From the NCBI GenBank assembly GCA_001777515.1, contig MFEF01000031.1, forward strand, positions 1-42,476: DNA of 42,476 bases, read 5' to 3'. The stretch is from Candidatus Doudnabacteria bacterium RIFCSPHIGHO2_01_48_18 (lineage in GTDB: Bacteria > Patescibacteriota > Doudnabacteria > UBA920 > 2-01-FULL-46-14). The notes under the pieces were generated by a model. It was not told where the DNA came from, did no database searches, and saw nothing but the letters and a program-made list of their open reading frames with translations. Positions 12,778 through 20,667 of this stretch are shown here, piece by piece; position 1 is the first letter of the stretch, and the number at the start of each line of letters is the position of its first letter. The translations under genes and the position numbers were made by a program.

Positions 12778-14025
12778 ATGACCCCAATATTACACAAAGA
12801 AGAATCATTTGACGGACTCGGCATCGCCCCCAAGCTGCTTGAGATTTTGGACGCGCTGCGATTCACCGCCCCCACGCCGATTCAATACAAATCCATTCCA
12901 GTGGCCATTGAGGGCAAGGACATCATCGGCATCGCGCAAACCGGAACCGGCAAAACGCTGGCGTTTGGCATTCCGATGATCCAACGGCTTGCCATAAAAA
13001 AAGGCATGGGCCTGGTGCTGTTACCAACCAGAGAATTGGCTGAACAGGTCAACACAGAGCTGCATAAAATCGGAAAATCTCTGGGATTGCGCACTGCGCT
13101 CGTCATCGGCGGCGCGTCGATGTGGCAGCAGAAGAAAATGCTCAAAACCATGCCGCATGTGATTATCTCGACTCCGGGACGGCTAGTGGATTTGCTTCAG
13201 CAAAGAGCGGTTAATCTTTCCCCCGTAAATGTTTTGGTACTCGATGAGGCTGATCGCATGCTTGATATTGGATTTGCGCCGCAGCTGGGCCAGATCCTCA
13301 AAGTTTTGCCCACTGAGAGGCAGACCATGCTGTTCTCCGCGACCATGCCGCACGAGATTGTCGCGCTCGCCACTAAATACATGAAGCTGCCTCTGCGTAT
13401 TGAGGTGGCCCCTGCCGGCACTGCCGCGGAAAAGGTAGAGCAGGAACTGATCGTGATTCACAAGAGCGATAAAATGAGGCTGCTTGAAAAACTGCTGTAT
13501 GATTATCATGGTTCCGTTTTGGTTTTTTCACGCACCAAATACGGCGCGAAACGCATCACTGCTGACCTGCGAAAAATCGGCCACAAGGCCGCGGAGATTC
13601 ATTCCAACAGATCGCTTGCGCAGCGCCGTGAAGCGCTCGAAGGCTTCAAGACAGGCCGTTACCGCGTACTTGTCGCGACTGACATTGCCGCGCGTGGAAT
13701 CGATGTCAAAGGCATTGAGCTCGTTATCAATTTTGACCTGCCTGATGCTAGCTCCGATTATGTGCACCGCATCGGCCGTACTGGCCGGGCAGGACATACA
13801 GGAAGAGCTATCTCCTTCGCGACACCGGACCAGAGAGGGGATGTACAATCAATCGAGCGCCTGCTGCGCATGACATTGCCGAAATCAAAAATTCCCGGTT
13901 TTTCTGACATACCGCTGGAGGCGCCGCGGTCAGTGTACCGGTCCGCTCGCGGTTTTCGCGGCCGTCCGCGCTACGGATCTGTTCCTGGCTCGCGGGGTCA
14001 TTTCATGTCCAGGCGCCGCGGATAG
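12778..14025 (+). CDS. DEAD-box RNA helicase
   Basis: The frame opens at a TTG at 12751, but I take the ATG at 12778 (MTPILHKEESFDG), which lies after the leader hairpin. The 415-residue product shows the full set of motifs in order: Q-motif TPIQ, motif I AQTGTGKT, Ia PTRELA, GG, Ib TPGR, II DEAD, III SAT, IV LVFSRT, V ARGID and VI HRIGRTGR. After the helicase core comes a short basic, glycine- and arginine-rich tail (GFRGRPRYG, MSRRRG) typical of RNA-binding extensions of RhlE-like enzymes. It would unwind structured RNA, for example during ribosome assembly or cold adaptation. No clear ribosome binding site is visible. Confidence 0.93.
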   Translation: MTPILHKEESFDGLGIAPKLLEILDALRFTAPTPIQYKSIPVAIEGKDIIGIAQTGTGKTLAFGIPMIQRLAIKKGMGLVLLPTRELAEQVNTELHKIGKSLGLRTALVIGGASMWQQKKMLKTMPHVIISTPGRLVDLLQQRAVNLSPVNVLVLDEADRMLDIGFAPQLGQILKVLPTERQTMLFSATMPHEIVALATKYMKLPLRIEVAPAGTAAEKVEQELIVIHKSDKMRLLEKLLYDYHGSVLVFSRTKYGAKRITADLRKIGHKAAEIHSNRSLAQRREALEGFKTGRYRVLVATDIAARGIDVKGIELVINFDLPDASSDYVHRIGRTGRAGHTGRAISFATPDQRGDVQSIERLLRMTLPKSKIPGFSDIPLEAPRSVYRSARGFRGRPRYGSVPGSRGHFMSRRRG

Positions 14026-14075
14026 ATCGCGCATCGCTCGCAATACCAGAGCTTTAAATTCTTAAGGCTTAATAA

Positions 14076-16322
14076 ATGATCAAACAGCTTTTAGCGGCAG
14101 TATTCGGAGTTGCGCTTGTTGTTGCTTTGATTGTTGCCGTCTTTACTTTAAACCAGGTCCGTGACGAGCGCGAAGATTTAACGGTTGATTTGGAATATCG
14201 CAGTGCCCTTTTGGCGGAGCGTCTCCATGTTGGTCTTGCTCCATCGTTCGTCACGCCAACCTCGACCACGCCGGAAGTACTCCAGGCTCTTGTCGAAAAT
14301 TTGAGCCAGCAGGAACGACTCGAGGGCCTCGTGGTATATGACAACAAGGATAATCTACTGGCTAAATCAAGCACGCTGACTGATAATCTCGAAGCTCAGT
14401 CAGAATTGGCGCGAACGGCAATGGACAAAGACCAGGCCGCCAGCGCATTTTTGCGTTTTCAGGAGAAGCAGACCTATGTGCTCGCCCTGCCGATCAGGCA
14501 GAATGCCCGTGTTGTAGGAGCAATGGTAATCTTGCGTAACGCTGAGCATATCGAAGCAAAGCTTGACATGATCTGGCGGGACAACATTTTCCGCCTCCTT
14601 CTCCAGGTATTGATTTTTTCAGCCGCTATCGGCCTGATTTTTTGGTTTGTTTTTTATAAACCCGTGGTCAATTTGGCTGAATCCGTGCGGCAGGTTCGGG
14701 CAGGCAAGCGGACACCTGAACAGCAGCCCGAAAAAACGCCATTTTTGTTCCGTCCTTTGATCGCGGAGTTTTACAAGATCATGCGTTCACTTTCGCAAGC
14801 CAGATTCTCGGCGCAGGAGGAAGCGCGTCTACGCCTGGAAAAAATCGACACGCCGTGGACCGCGGAGCGGCTTCGTGAATTCGTCAAGGACCTTTTGAAA
14901 GGCCGGGAAATTTTTGTGGTTTCCAACCGTGAGCCGTATATTCATACGCGTGACGGCGGCGCGCTCCGTTATTTCGTGCCGGCAAGCGGGCTGGTGACAG
15001 CCATGCAGCCGGTCATGGACGCGACTGGCGGCATGTGGATCGCTCATGGCAGTGGCGATGCTGACCGCGAGGTCGCGGACAAACAGGACAAGGTCGCTGT
15101 CCCGCCTGACGAACCGAAATACACGCTGAAACGCATTTGGCTGACGGAAGAAGAAGAAAATGGTTATTATTACGGCTACGCCAACGAAGGGCTTTGGCCT
15201 CTTTGCCACCTGGCTCACACCAGGCCGACTTTTCGCAAGGAAGATTGGGAACAGTACCGCAAGGTGAACGGCAAATTTGCCGCGTCCATTCTCGCGGAAA
15301 TCAAGCAGATCGAGAACCCGCTGATCCTCATTCACGATTATCATTTCGCGCTGTTGCCGCGGCTTATAAAAAACAGCCGGCCGGACGCGCAGATCGGCAT
15401 TTTTTGGCACATTCCCTGGCCCAACGCGGAGGCATTCAGTATTTGTCCCCAGCGCAAAGACCTGCTAGATGGTTTGCTCGGGGCGGACATCATTGGTTTT
15501 CAGACACAGGCGCACTGCAACAATTTTATTGACACAGTGAGCAAAGAACTCGAATCGCTGATTGATCTGGAACAGTTTTCCATAACCAGAGAAGGGCATA
15601 AATCATACATCAAGCCCTTTCCGATTAGCATCGCTTTTGCCGGGACCGAGGATGCCGGTGAAGAAATCAGTCCCGCGGAACGGCGCCAGTTCCTGAGCAG
15701 CCTTGGCATCGAGAGTCAATATATCGGCCTCGGCGTAGACCGGCTCGATTACATAAAAGGCATCGGAGAAAGACTGCGGGCCGTGGAAGAGTTTCTGGAG
15801 AATAACCCGAAATACATCAAAAATTTTACCTTCATACAAATCGCGCCGCCAAGCCGCGATCAGATTCCCCGTTTCCGTGAGTTTGGTGAAGAGATCAAGT
15901 CCGAAGTTGAAAGAATAAACAAAAAATTTGGAGCGAACGGCTGGCGGCCAATAGTGCTGCTCAATCGTCATCACACGCATGAAGAACTGAAGATCTTTTA
16001 TTCTGTCGCTAATGTGTGCCTGGTTACCTCACTGCATGACGGCATGAATCTCGTGGCCAAAGAATTTATTTCTACCCGCAGCGACGAACAGGGCGTTTTG
16101 ATCTTGAGCCAGTTCGCGGGCGCGTCCCGCGAACTGAAAGAGGCGCTTATCGTCAATCCGTACCATGTCGAGGCAGTCGGCGATATGATAAAAACCGCGC
16201 TGACCATGAATCCCTCGGAACAAAAAAAGCGGATGAAGCGCCTACGCAACCAGATCAAAACCAACAATGTTTACCGCTGGTCAGCCGAACTCCTCAAAGC
16301 GATTGTCAGCTTGGGGTCCTAA
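14076..16322 (+). CDS. Membrane-tethered trehalose-6-phosphate synthase (GT20)
   Basis: The 748-residue protein joins a sensor-like N-terminus to a complete GT20 domain. A first membrane helix (about 5-25), an extracytoplasmic region (26-170) resembling a PAS/Cache-type fold, and a second helix (about 173-194) precede a HAMP-length linker. The GT20 part (about 278-745) keeps the OtsA features: VSNREPY, HGSG, YYGYANEGLWP, D421 in HDYH, R556 and K561 in GVDRLDYIKGI and H654-D655-G656 in HDGMNLVAKE. It would make trehalose-6-phosphate from UDP-glucose and glucose-6-phosphate. No phosphatase domain is fused and none is encoded nearby. It starts 50 nt after the helicase gene, without a strong ribosome binding site. 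Confidence 0.85.
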   Translation: MIKQLLAAVFGVALVVALIVAVFTLNQVRDEREDLTVDLEYRSALLAERLHVGLAPSFVTPTSTTPEVLQALVENLSQQERLEGLVVYDNKDNLLAKSSTLTDNLEAQSELARTAMDKDQAASAFLRFQEKQTYVLALPIRQNARVVGAMVILRNAEHIEAKLDMIWRDNIFRLLLQVLIFSAAIGLIFWFVFYKPVVNLAESVRQVRAGKRTPEQQPEKTPFLFRPLIAEFYKIMRSLSQARFSAQEEARLRLEKIDTPWTAERLREFVKDLLKGREIFVVSNREPYIHTRDGGALRYFVPASGLVTAMQPVMDATGGMWIAHGSGDADREVADKQDKVAVPPDEPKYTLKRIWLTEEEENGYYYGYANEGLWPLCHLAHTRPTFRKEDWEQYRKVNGKFAASILAEIKQIENPLILIHDYHFALLPRLIKNSRPDAQIGIFWHIPWPNAEAFSICPQRKDLLDGLLGADIIGFQTQAHCNNFIDTVSKELESLIDLEQFSITREGHKSYIKPFPISIAFAGTEDAGEEISPAERRQFLSSLGIESQYIGLGVDRLDYIKGIGERLRAVEEFLENNPKYIKNFTFIQIAPPSRDQIPRFREFGEEIKSEVERINKKFGANGWRPIVLLNRHHTHEELKIFYSVANVCLVTSLHDGMNLVAKEFISTRSDEQGVLILSQFAGASRELKEALIVNPYHVEAVGDMIKTALTMNPSEQKKRMKRLRNQIKTNNVYRWSAELLKAIVSLGS

Positions 16323-16434
16323 GGCAAGGAAAGTCTCTGATGCTACGGCTACGCGTTATCTCGAGGAACTCGAAAGAGCTGGAAAGCTCGTTCAATCCGG
16401 GACAAAAAGGGGTACAATTTACCGAGTAAAATAA
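16303..16434 (+). pseudogene. Remnant of a winged-helix protein C-terminus
   Basis: In a frame different from the synthase, the DNA reads KVSDATATRYLEELERAGKL then VQSGTKRGTIYRVK and a stop at 16432-16434. This is the recognition helix and wing typical of winged-helix domains in Fic-type and other regulators. Only about 40 codons remain, and the upstream part is replaced by the end of the synthase gene. A TTG at 16303 could start a 44-residue peptide, but a decayed fragment is more likely. Confidence 0.45.
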
Positions 16435-16465
16435 GGCTCAACCCAGGTTGGGCCTTATTGTTTTT
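16430..16465 (+). terminator. Rho-independent terminator
   Basis: AATAAGGC(T)CAACC and GGTTG(G)GCCTTATT form a long stem with a CA loop, followed by GTTTTT. It ends transcription from the synthase gene and overlaps the -35 region of the regulator's promoter. Confidence 0.75.
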
Positions 16466-16485
16466 GCTGGGGGAAAGCGTAAAAT
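16458..16485 (+). promoter_or_regulatory. Putative promoter of the TrmB-like gene
   Basis: TTGTTT and TAAAAT lie 16 nt apart, and the -10 box ends 6 nt before the ATG at 16492. The transcript would be leaderless or nearly so. Confidence 0.45.
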
Positions 16486-16491
16486 AAGGGT

Positions 16492-17232
16492 ATGCATTTC
16501 CAGATTGTCCTACAGCAGCTCGGATATTCTGAACACGAGGCGAAGCTTTATCTCGCCTCTTTGAAGATGGGAGAATCCAATATCGCCGATCTCGCAAAGC
16601 AGATGCAATGGCCGAGATCCACAGTCAATGAGCTTTTAGAGCACATGCACGCGAAAGGCTTGATGCATTATTATGTCAAACACAACCGCCGTTATTGGCT
16701 CGCGGTAAATCCGGACAAGCTGATGATTAATCTTGAAGAACGGCGGGCCGCGCTCAGAACCATCATGCCGAACCTGCAGGCCATGCGCTCTGATAACGGC
16801 GGCAAGCCCAATGTCCAGCTCTATACGGGAGTTGAGGATCTTAAACACATTATGGATGATATTATCGACACCAAGCATCATGTTTCTGCTTTGCTTTGCT
16901 ATGATGACTGGCTCGATTCGTTTGGTGAGGATTATGCCAATGATTTTATCGAACGCCGCCGGTCGCATTTTTTGCGGATGAGAATGGTTACTCCTAGAAC
17001 CGATCTTGCTCTAAAGCTCAAACAGAAAGACCAGGAAAGCCTGCGGCAAATGCGTTTTCTGCCGACAGACACAGACCTGCGCCGGACTTCCAATTTTATC
17101 TACGATGGCAAAACTGCGATGATGTCACTTGGCCAAAAGCGCCCGACCGGAATCCTGATTGATGATCCCGACGTGGCGCACGCTATGTCTATTTATTTTG
17201 AAAACCTCTGGAACGCCAGTTCCGAACGATAA
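16492..17232 (+). CDS. TrmB-family transcriptional regulator
   Basis: The 246-residue protein begins with a winged-helix domain (about 4-75: LQQLGYSEHEAKLYLASLKM, then ADLAKQMQWPRSTVNELLEHM) followed by a helical linker. Its C-terminal domain is a TrmB/PLD-like sensor. TrmB proteins commonly control sugar uptake or metabolism. The position directly after a trehalose-6-phosphate synthase makes a link to that pathway reasonable but unproven. It is transcribed separately and ends before a strong terminator at 17311. Confidence 0.75.
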   Translation: MHFQIVLQQLGYSEHEAKLYLASLKMGESNIADLAKQMQWPRSTVNELLEHMHAKGLMHYYVKHNRRYWLAVNPDKLMINLEERRAALRTIMPNLQAMRSDNGGKPNVQLYTGVEDLKHIMDDIIDTKHHVSALLCYDDWLDSFGEDYANDFIERRRSHFLRMRMVTPRTDLALKLKQKDQESLRQMRFLPTDTDLRRTSNFIYDGKTAMMSLGQKRPTGILIDDPDVAHAMSIYFENLWNASSER

Positions 17233-17310
17233 TGACGGCAAAAGTGTTGCCAGTATTTTCGTGAAGAACCCATAGCTTTTTGCTAGCGTAAGCCAAAAAA
17301 ATACAGGGTA

Positions 17311-17340
17311 AAAAAAATCGCAAAAAAAGCGATTTTTTTA
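17311..17340. terminator. Terminator after the TrmB-like gene
   Basis: AAAAAAATCGC and GCGATTTTTTT are complementary around an A-rich loop. The flanking A and T runs let it work in both directions. Confidence 0.7.
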
Positions 17341-17378
17341 TTGTCAAAAAACCGGCTGGTGCCATACTAAAACCAAGC

Positions 17379-17467
17379 GGATCCCGGTTTTTCAAAAATC
17401 GCAATCCATAACAGACCGATGGAGGCGGCCAAAGGCGCGGTCTTTAACCGCAGAAGAACCGGGATCC
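17379..17467 (+). other. Structured leader bounded by 11-bp inverted arms, upstream of the YjbQ gene
   Basis: GGATCCCGGTT and AACCGGGATCC are exact complements 67 nt apart. The interior can form another stem (GACCG and CGGTC, about 17414-17442). The block lies 60 nt before the YjbQ start. It could be a structured RNA element or a small palindromic insertion. It does not match any riboswitch I know. Confidence 0.45.
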
Positions 17468-17529
17468 CCCCACATAACATAAAAAATATGAAAGAAATTG
17501 GAAATATTCTAGAGGGAGGTGAACAATAT

Positions 17530-17976
17530 ATGTTTCAAACAATTTTGACAATCAAAACCGGGAGCAGGCTGGAGGTCGTGGAAATTACGGATCAGATTAA
17601 TGAGCTTGTGAAGAATCACAACATTGAACGCGGGATGGTCTTGCTGTCTATGCTGCATTCTACCGCGGCGCTGACCACTGTCGCGTTTAAACCGGGAAAA
17701 GATCTGGAGATTCTGGAATCGCTTGAGCCCGACATTCCCGCTGATTACGGGCACCTCCGCGGATATTTCCATCTGCCGCATCATCTCATGTCCGCGCTCC
17801 TGCAACAGAGCCTGGTTTTGCCGATCAAGGACAACCAGCTGTTACTCGGGCCGACGCAAAAATTGGGACTGGTCGAATTCAATGGGCCAAGACCCAGGCA
17901 GATTGCCGTAATGATTTTTGATCATGAATGGTTGAAAGAGCCTGTTTTAACTCTGAAGCAGATTAATTATGAATAA
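17530..17976 (+). CDS. yjbQ: YjbQ/UPF0047 family protein
   Basis: The start at 17530 follows a strong GAGGGAGGTGA site; upstream in-frame starts add 37 unconserved residues. The 148-residue product has the family landmarks HSTAALTT (about 43-50), GYFHLPHHLMSALL (about 77-90) and LGLVEFNGPRPRQIAVMI near the end. Some members show weak thiamine-phosphate synthase activity in vitro, but the physiological role of the family is not settled. The length is normal. A short frame begins inside its stop codon (17969) and is cut off by a repeat. Confidence 0.88.
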   Translation: MFQTILTIKTGSRLEVVEITDQINELVKNHNIERGMVLLSMLHSTAALTTVAFKPGKDLEILESLEPDIPADYGHLRGYFHLPHHLMSALLQQSLVLPIKDNQLLLGPTQKLGLVEFNGPRPRQIAVMIFDHEWLKEPVLTLKQINYE

Positions 17977-18073
17977 TATGCGCGACAATCCTATAATTAA
18001 CCGGTTTGCGAAGGGAGTGATATCGGCAAGTTGGCTAGGTGACGTTCAAAAAAAATTAAAAATCAAAAAATGA
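17969..18073 (+). pseudogene. Short gene start truncated by an A-rich repeat
   Basis: An ATG overlapping the YjbQ stop opens a 34-codon frame that includes DNPIINRFAKGVISASWLGD. This reads like the N-terminus of a real protein. It then runs into KKLKIKK, encoded by an A-rich dispersed repeat (about 18047-18072), and stops. Coupling to the upstream gene and the sudden low-complexity end suggest a gene interrupted by the repeat. The family is unknown. Confidence 0.25.
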
Positions 18074-18084
18074 AATTGTTAAAT
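18047..18084. repeat. A-rich dispersed repeat
   Basis: CAAAAAAAATTAAAAATCAA and the following AAAAATGAAATTGTTAAATG have the same style as the repeat inside the CopB gene (26311-26366), with AAAAATCAAAA and AAATTAAAA blocks. It fills the gap between YjbQ and the next gene. Confidence 0.5.
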
Positions 18085-18157
18085 GCAATGTACGCTGCGC
18101 TTTCACGAAATCTCTAAACATTAAAGGTCGAAATTCGTCAACAAAGGAGATCATCTT

Positions 18158-18532
18158 ATGAACAACTTCAATTTGACAAAAGCACTTGGTTTTGGCGTCG
18201 TTATTTGGTTCACGATGTTCGCGCTTGTTTCCGCGATGGTTGGTTTTAATCTCTTTGATTCGGTGCTCTCGCAGATCACGGTGGGCATCATTGGCGGGAT
18301 CGTGGCTTACGGCTTTGCCAGCAACGCGCGCTCTCCGTCCCAACTGCAAAGCTTCGCGTATGGCGGCACGTGGCTCGCAATCGGCGTGATCCTTGATGCT
18401 ATCGTCACCTCGCGGTTTGAAACTGGATTGTTTGGTTCCTGGACATATTGGCTCGGGTATGGCTTGATCCTATTCGCGCCCTGGCTGCAGTTGGAATTGC
18501 GAACGGGTGAGCACCATCAACCCGTTATCTGA
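18158..18532 (+). CDS. Small membrane protein, four TM helices
   Basis: The 124-residue protein follows AAAGGAG and has four hydrophobic segments (about 10-30, 37-54, 67-83 and 93-112). A polar loop near the middle reads SNARSPSQLQS and the tail is soluble (RTGEHHQPVI). There are no conserved catalytic residues that I can identify. It forms a probable pair with the next gene, another small four-helix membrane protein, 44 nt downstream. Confidence 0.65.
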   Translation: MNNFNLTKALGFGVVIWFTMFALVSAMVGFNLFDSVLSQITVGIIGGIVAYGFASNARSPSQLQSFAYGGTWLAIGVILDAIVTSRFETGLFGSWTYWLGYGLILFAPWLQLELRTGEHHQPVI

Positions 18533-18576
18533 CTTATGTAAAGTGAAGGCGCAGCAAACGAAAGGCGGTGATAATC

Positions 18577-18984
18577 ATGAATTATATCGTTACGCATGGG
18601 AGTGAAAAAATCGAACATTATTACGGCGACGCGGTGCGGATGCTATTTTTGGTGGCGGCGATCATCATGCTGACGAGTCTTCCGATGTTCGACCAGTACA
18701 TCAATATCCCCACGGTATTTTCAGTGCTCGCTATTCTGATCCTGGGACTCGCGGCCGGTTTAACAAATCCGAGGCAAATCTGGGACGCCGGGATCAACAT
18801 GGGCGTGTCATCAGCCGGATTCCTTGTGTTCATGACCTATGCCGTGAATTCATATCAAGCGTCCACTGGTGAGAAATTTTTTCTCACCAATCTGGTACTG
18901 GGGTTTACCTTTTTGCTATCCACATATTTCAGCGTCAAAACTTTTCGGGGATTATTTCTGCAGAGGAGAGACAGCGACAAATAA
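18577..18984 (+). CDS. Small membrane protein, four TM helices
   Basis: I start at the ATG at 18577, which follows GAAAGGCGGTGAT; the GTG at 18568 lies within that site. The 135-residue protein has four hydrophobic segments (about 20-40, 46-63, 75-93 and 104-120) and a soluble N-terminus (MNYIVTHGSEKIEHYYG). The loop AGLTNPRQIWDAGIN between helices 2 and 3 may be conserved. I cannot name it. It lies directly before MITE copy 3. Confidence 0.65.
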   Translation: MNYIVTHGSEKIEHYYGDAVRMLFLVAAIIMLTSLPMFDQYINIPTVFSVLAILILGLAAGLTNPRQIWDAGINMGVSSAGFLVFMTYAVNSYQASTGEKFFLTNLVLGFTFLLSTYFSVKTFRGLFLQRRDSDK

Positions 18985-19042
18985 TTGTCGATTGCTCCAA
19001 TGACAGCCCGAGTTTTTTTGCTTGATAATAGTAATGAATAAA

Positions 19043-19140
19043 TCCAGCACCTTCCTGTCGGGGTATTGCACCCCGCAGGAAGGCTATATTGAGCCATTCA
19101 TCCCCGCAGCAAGCTGCGGGGTATTCTGGAAGGTGCTGGA
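19043..19140 (-). mobile_element. 98-bp MITE-like element, copy 3 (inverted)
   Basis: This is the reverse complement of copies 1 and 2 over all 98 bp by eye. It has the same 13-bp terminal repeats, and TAAA (the complement of TTTA) occurs on both sides. It lies between two membrane-protein genes, 17 nt before the start of the second. Confidence 0.8.
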
Positions 19141-19157
19141 TAAAATTAACAGGGTGA

Positions 19158-19424
19158 ATGGATGACTTCCTGGTGTGCCATGGGTTCTCGTTCTCGCGAG
19201 ACGCGAAATGGGGCCACGGCTGGACGGCAATATCGTTTTTTATGAGTGCCGCGTCGGTCCTCACTGGAGGCCTTCTGTGGCTCAAAGCGAATACTTTTTA
19301 TGGCGGGTTGGTTGAACGGATTGGCGTTGGCGCGATATTGTTTTGGGTGTTTTTAGTCTCCGTTAATCTATTTTTGGAATATGCCATTGAGGATATTTTG
19401 CAAAGTAAAATCGCAAAAACATAA
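19158..19424 (+). CDS. Small membrane protein, possibly a C-terminal fragment
   Basis: The 88-residue frame holds two hydrophobic helices. Its second half (YGGLVERIGVGAILFWVFLVS) resembles the last helices of larger multi-helix families such as DUF998. The first 20 residues (MDDFLVCHGFSFSRDAKWGH) look unlike a membrane protein N-terminus, and the frame starts 17 nt after MITE copy 3. It may therefore be a truncated gene with an accidental start. The SDR gene follows after 32 nt. Confidence 0.4.
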   Translation: MDDFLVCHGFSFSRDAKWGHGWTAISFFMSAASVLTGGLLWLKANTFYGGLVERIGVGAILFWVFLVSVNLFLEYAIEDILQSKIAKT

Positions 19425-19456
19425 ATTTTATGTTAATATATTGATATCTGACAAAA

Positions 19457-20203
19457 ATGATGAAACAAAAAAAAATCGAACAATTTTTTGATTTTACAGG
19501 CAAAACAGCCATTGTAACTGGCGGGGCAATGGGCATTGGCCGCGGCATCGCGCTGCGTTTGGCTGAGGCGGGCGCGAATGTGGTCATTGCTGATCTGGTG
19601 GAAAATGGCGATTATTTTTTCGTGAAAACCGACGTCAGTTCCGAAACGGACGTCAAAAATCTTATCCAAAAAACAATAAAAAAATTTGGCGCGCTCGACA
19701 TCATGGTGAACAATGCCGGAATTTTTCCCTCCAAGCCGGTGATGGAAATGGATTTGGAATTCTGGGAAAAAACCATGAGTGTGAATTTGCGCAGCGTATT
19801 TCTCTGCTGCCGCGAAGCCGGCAGGGTTATGAAAGCGGGTGGAAGCGTCATTAACATCGGTTCCGTCGATTCCCTGCATCCCAGCATGACTGGGCTCGCG
19901 GCCTATGACGCTTCAAAACACGGGGTATGGGGTTTCACAAAAAATTTTGCATTGGAAATCGCTCCGAAAAAAATTCGCGCCAATGTCATCGCTCCCGGAG
20001 GCATTAACACGGAAGGCGTGTCCAGCATGATGAAAGGCGCCAATATGAAACAGGTGATCAAAGATTTTGAGTCCCGGGTGCCGCTCGGGCGTTTTGGCGA
20101 GCCAGATGACATCGCGACCGCTGCGTTGTTTCTCGCCAGCGAAGCGTCCAGCTATATGACCGGGTCAATTTTGGTTGTTGATGGCGGTGTTTTGTTAAGG
20201 TGA
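19457..20203 (+). CDS. Short-chain dehydrogenase/reductase
   Basis: The 248-residue protein is a classical SDR with TGGAMGIGRG (NAD(P)-binding, about 21-30), D-V at the second strand, NNAG, a catalytic Ser in INIGSVDS and Y-x-x-x-K in YDASKHG. The C-terminal VDGG motif is also present. Length and motif order are normal. The substrate cannot be told from sequence. An A+T-rich stretch (about 19425-19456) upstream may hold the promoter. The PNPOx-like gene starts 15 nt after the stop. Confidence 0.9.
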   Translation: MMKQKKIEQFFDFTGKTAIVTGGAMGIGRGIALRLAEAGANVVIADLVENGDYFFVKTDVSSETDVKNLIQKTIKKFGALDIMVNNAGIFPSKPVMEMDLEFWEKTMSVNLRSVFLCCREAGRVMKAGGSVINIGSVDSLHPSMTGLAAYDASKHGVWGFTKNFALEIAPKKIRANVIAPGGINTEGVSSMMKGANMKQVIKDFESRVPLGRFGEPDDIATAALFLASEASSYMTGSILVVDGGVLLR

Positions 20204-20218
20204 TTAACGCCGAAAATT

Positions 20219-20647
20219 GTGAATAGAAAAACACAGATCAAACTCTTGTATCAATTCATGCAGCGCCAAAAGCTGGCGGTGATGGCAAGCGTCAATACTG
20301 AAAGCTGGCCGGAAGCCGCGGTCGTGGGTATGGTCGTCACGGAGGATTTGGAAATTTTTTGCAGCACCTTCAGAACATCCAGAAAATTTGAAAACATCAA
20401 GAACAACCCTCGAGTTGCTTTGGCGATCGGGTGGGAAGATGGAAAAACCGTCCAATATGAGGGAAATGCGGTGGATGTGACTGACGATGAATCATCTGAA
20501 CTTTTGAAATCGCGCCTGGCGAGCATCCCCTCCATCGCCAAATATTTGGAGAGGGATCATCAGATTTTTTATAAAATAAATCCCAAATGGATCAGGTTTT
20601 CGGATCTGTCGGTCGATCCCTGGCAACGGTTCGAAATTACTTTTTAG
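20219..20647 (+). CDS. PNPOx-like (flavin-binding split-barrel) protein
   Basis: The 142-residue protein fits the pyridoxamine-5'-phosphate oxidase-like fold. It shows QKLAVMASVNTESWPEAAVVG in the first strands, FRTSRKFENIKNNPRVALAI in the middle (the K-x-x-N-I-x-x-N-P-x-V motif) and IRFSDLSVDPW near the end. Members bind FMN or heme and are often reductases of small molecules. The GTG start has no close ribosome binding site, so the true start is uncertain. It probably shares an operon with the SDR and the VIT-like gene. Confidence 0.8.
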   Translation: MNRKTQIKLLYQFMQRQKLAVMASVNTESWPEAAVVGMVVTEDLEIFCSTFRTSRKFENIKNNPRVALAIGWEDGKTVQYEGNAVDVTDDESSELLKSRLASIPSIAKYLERDHQIFYKINPKWIRFSDLSVDPWQRFEITF

Positions 20648-20667
20648 GTGATGAAGAGGACAATAAC

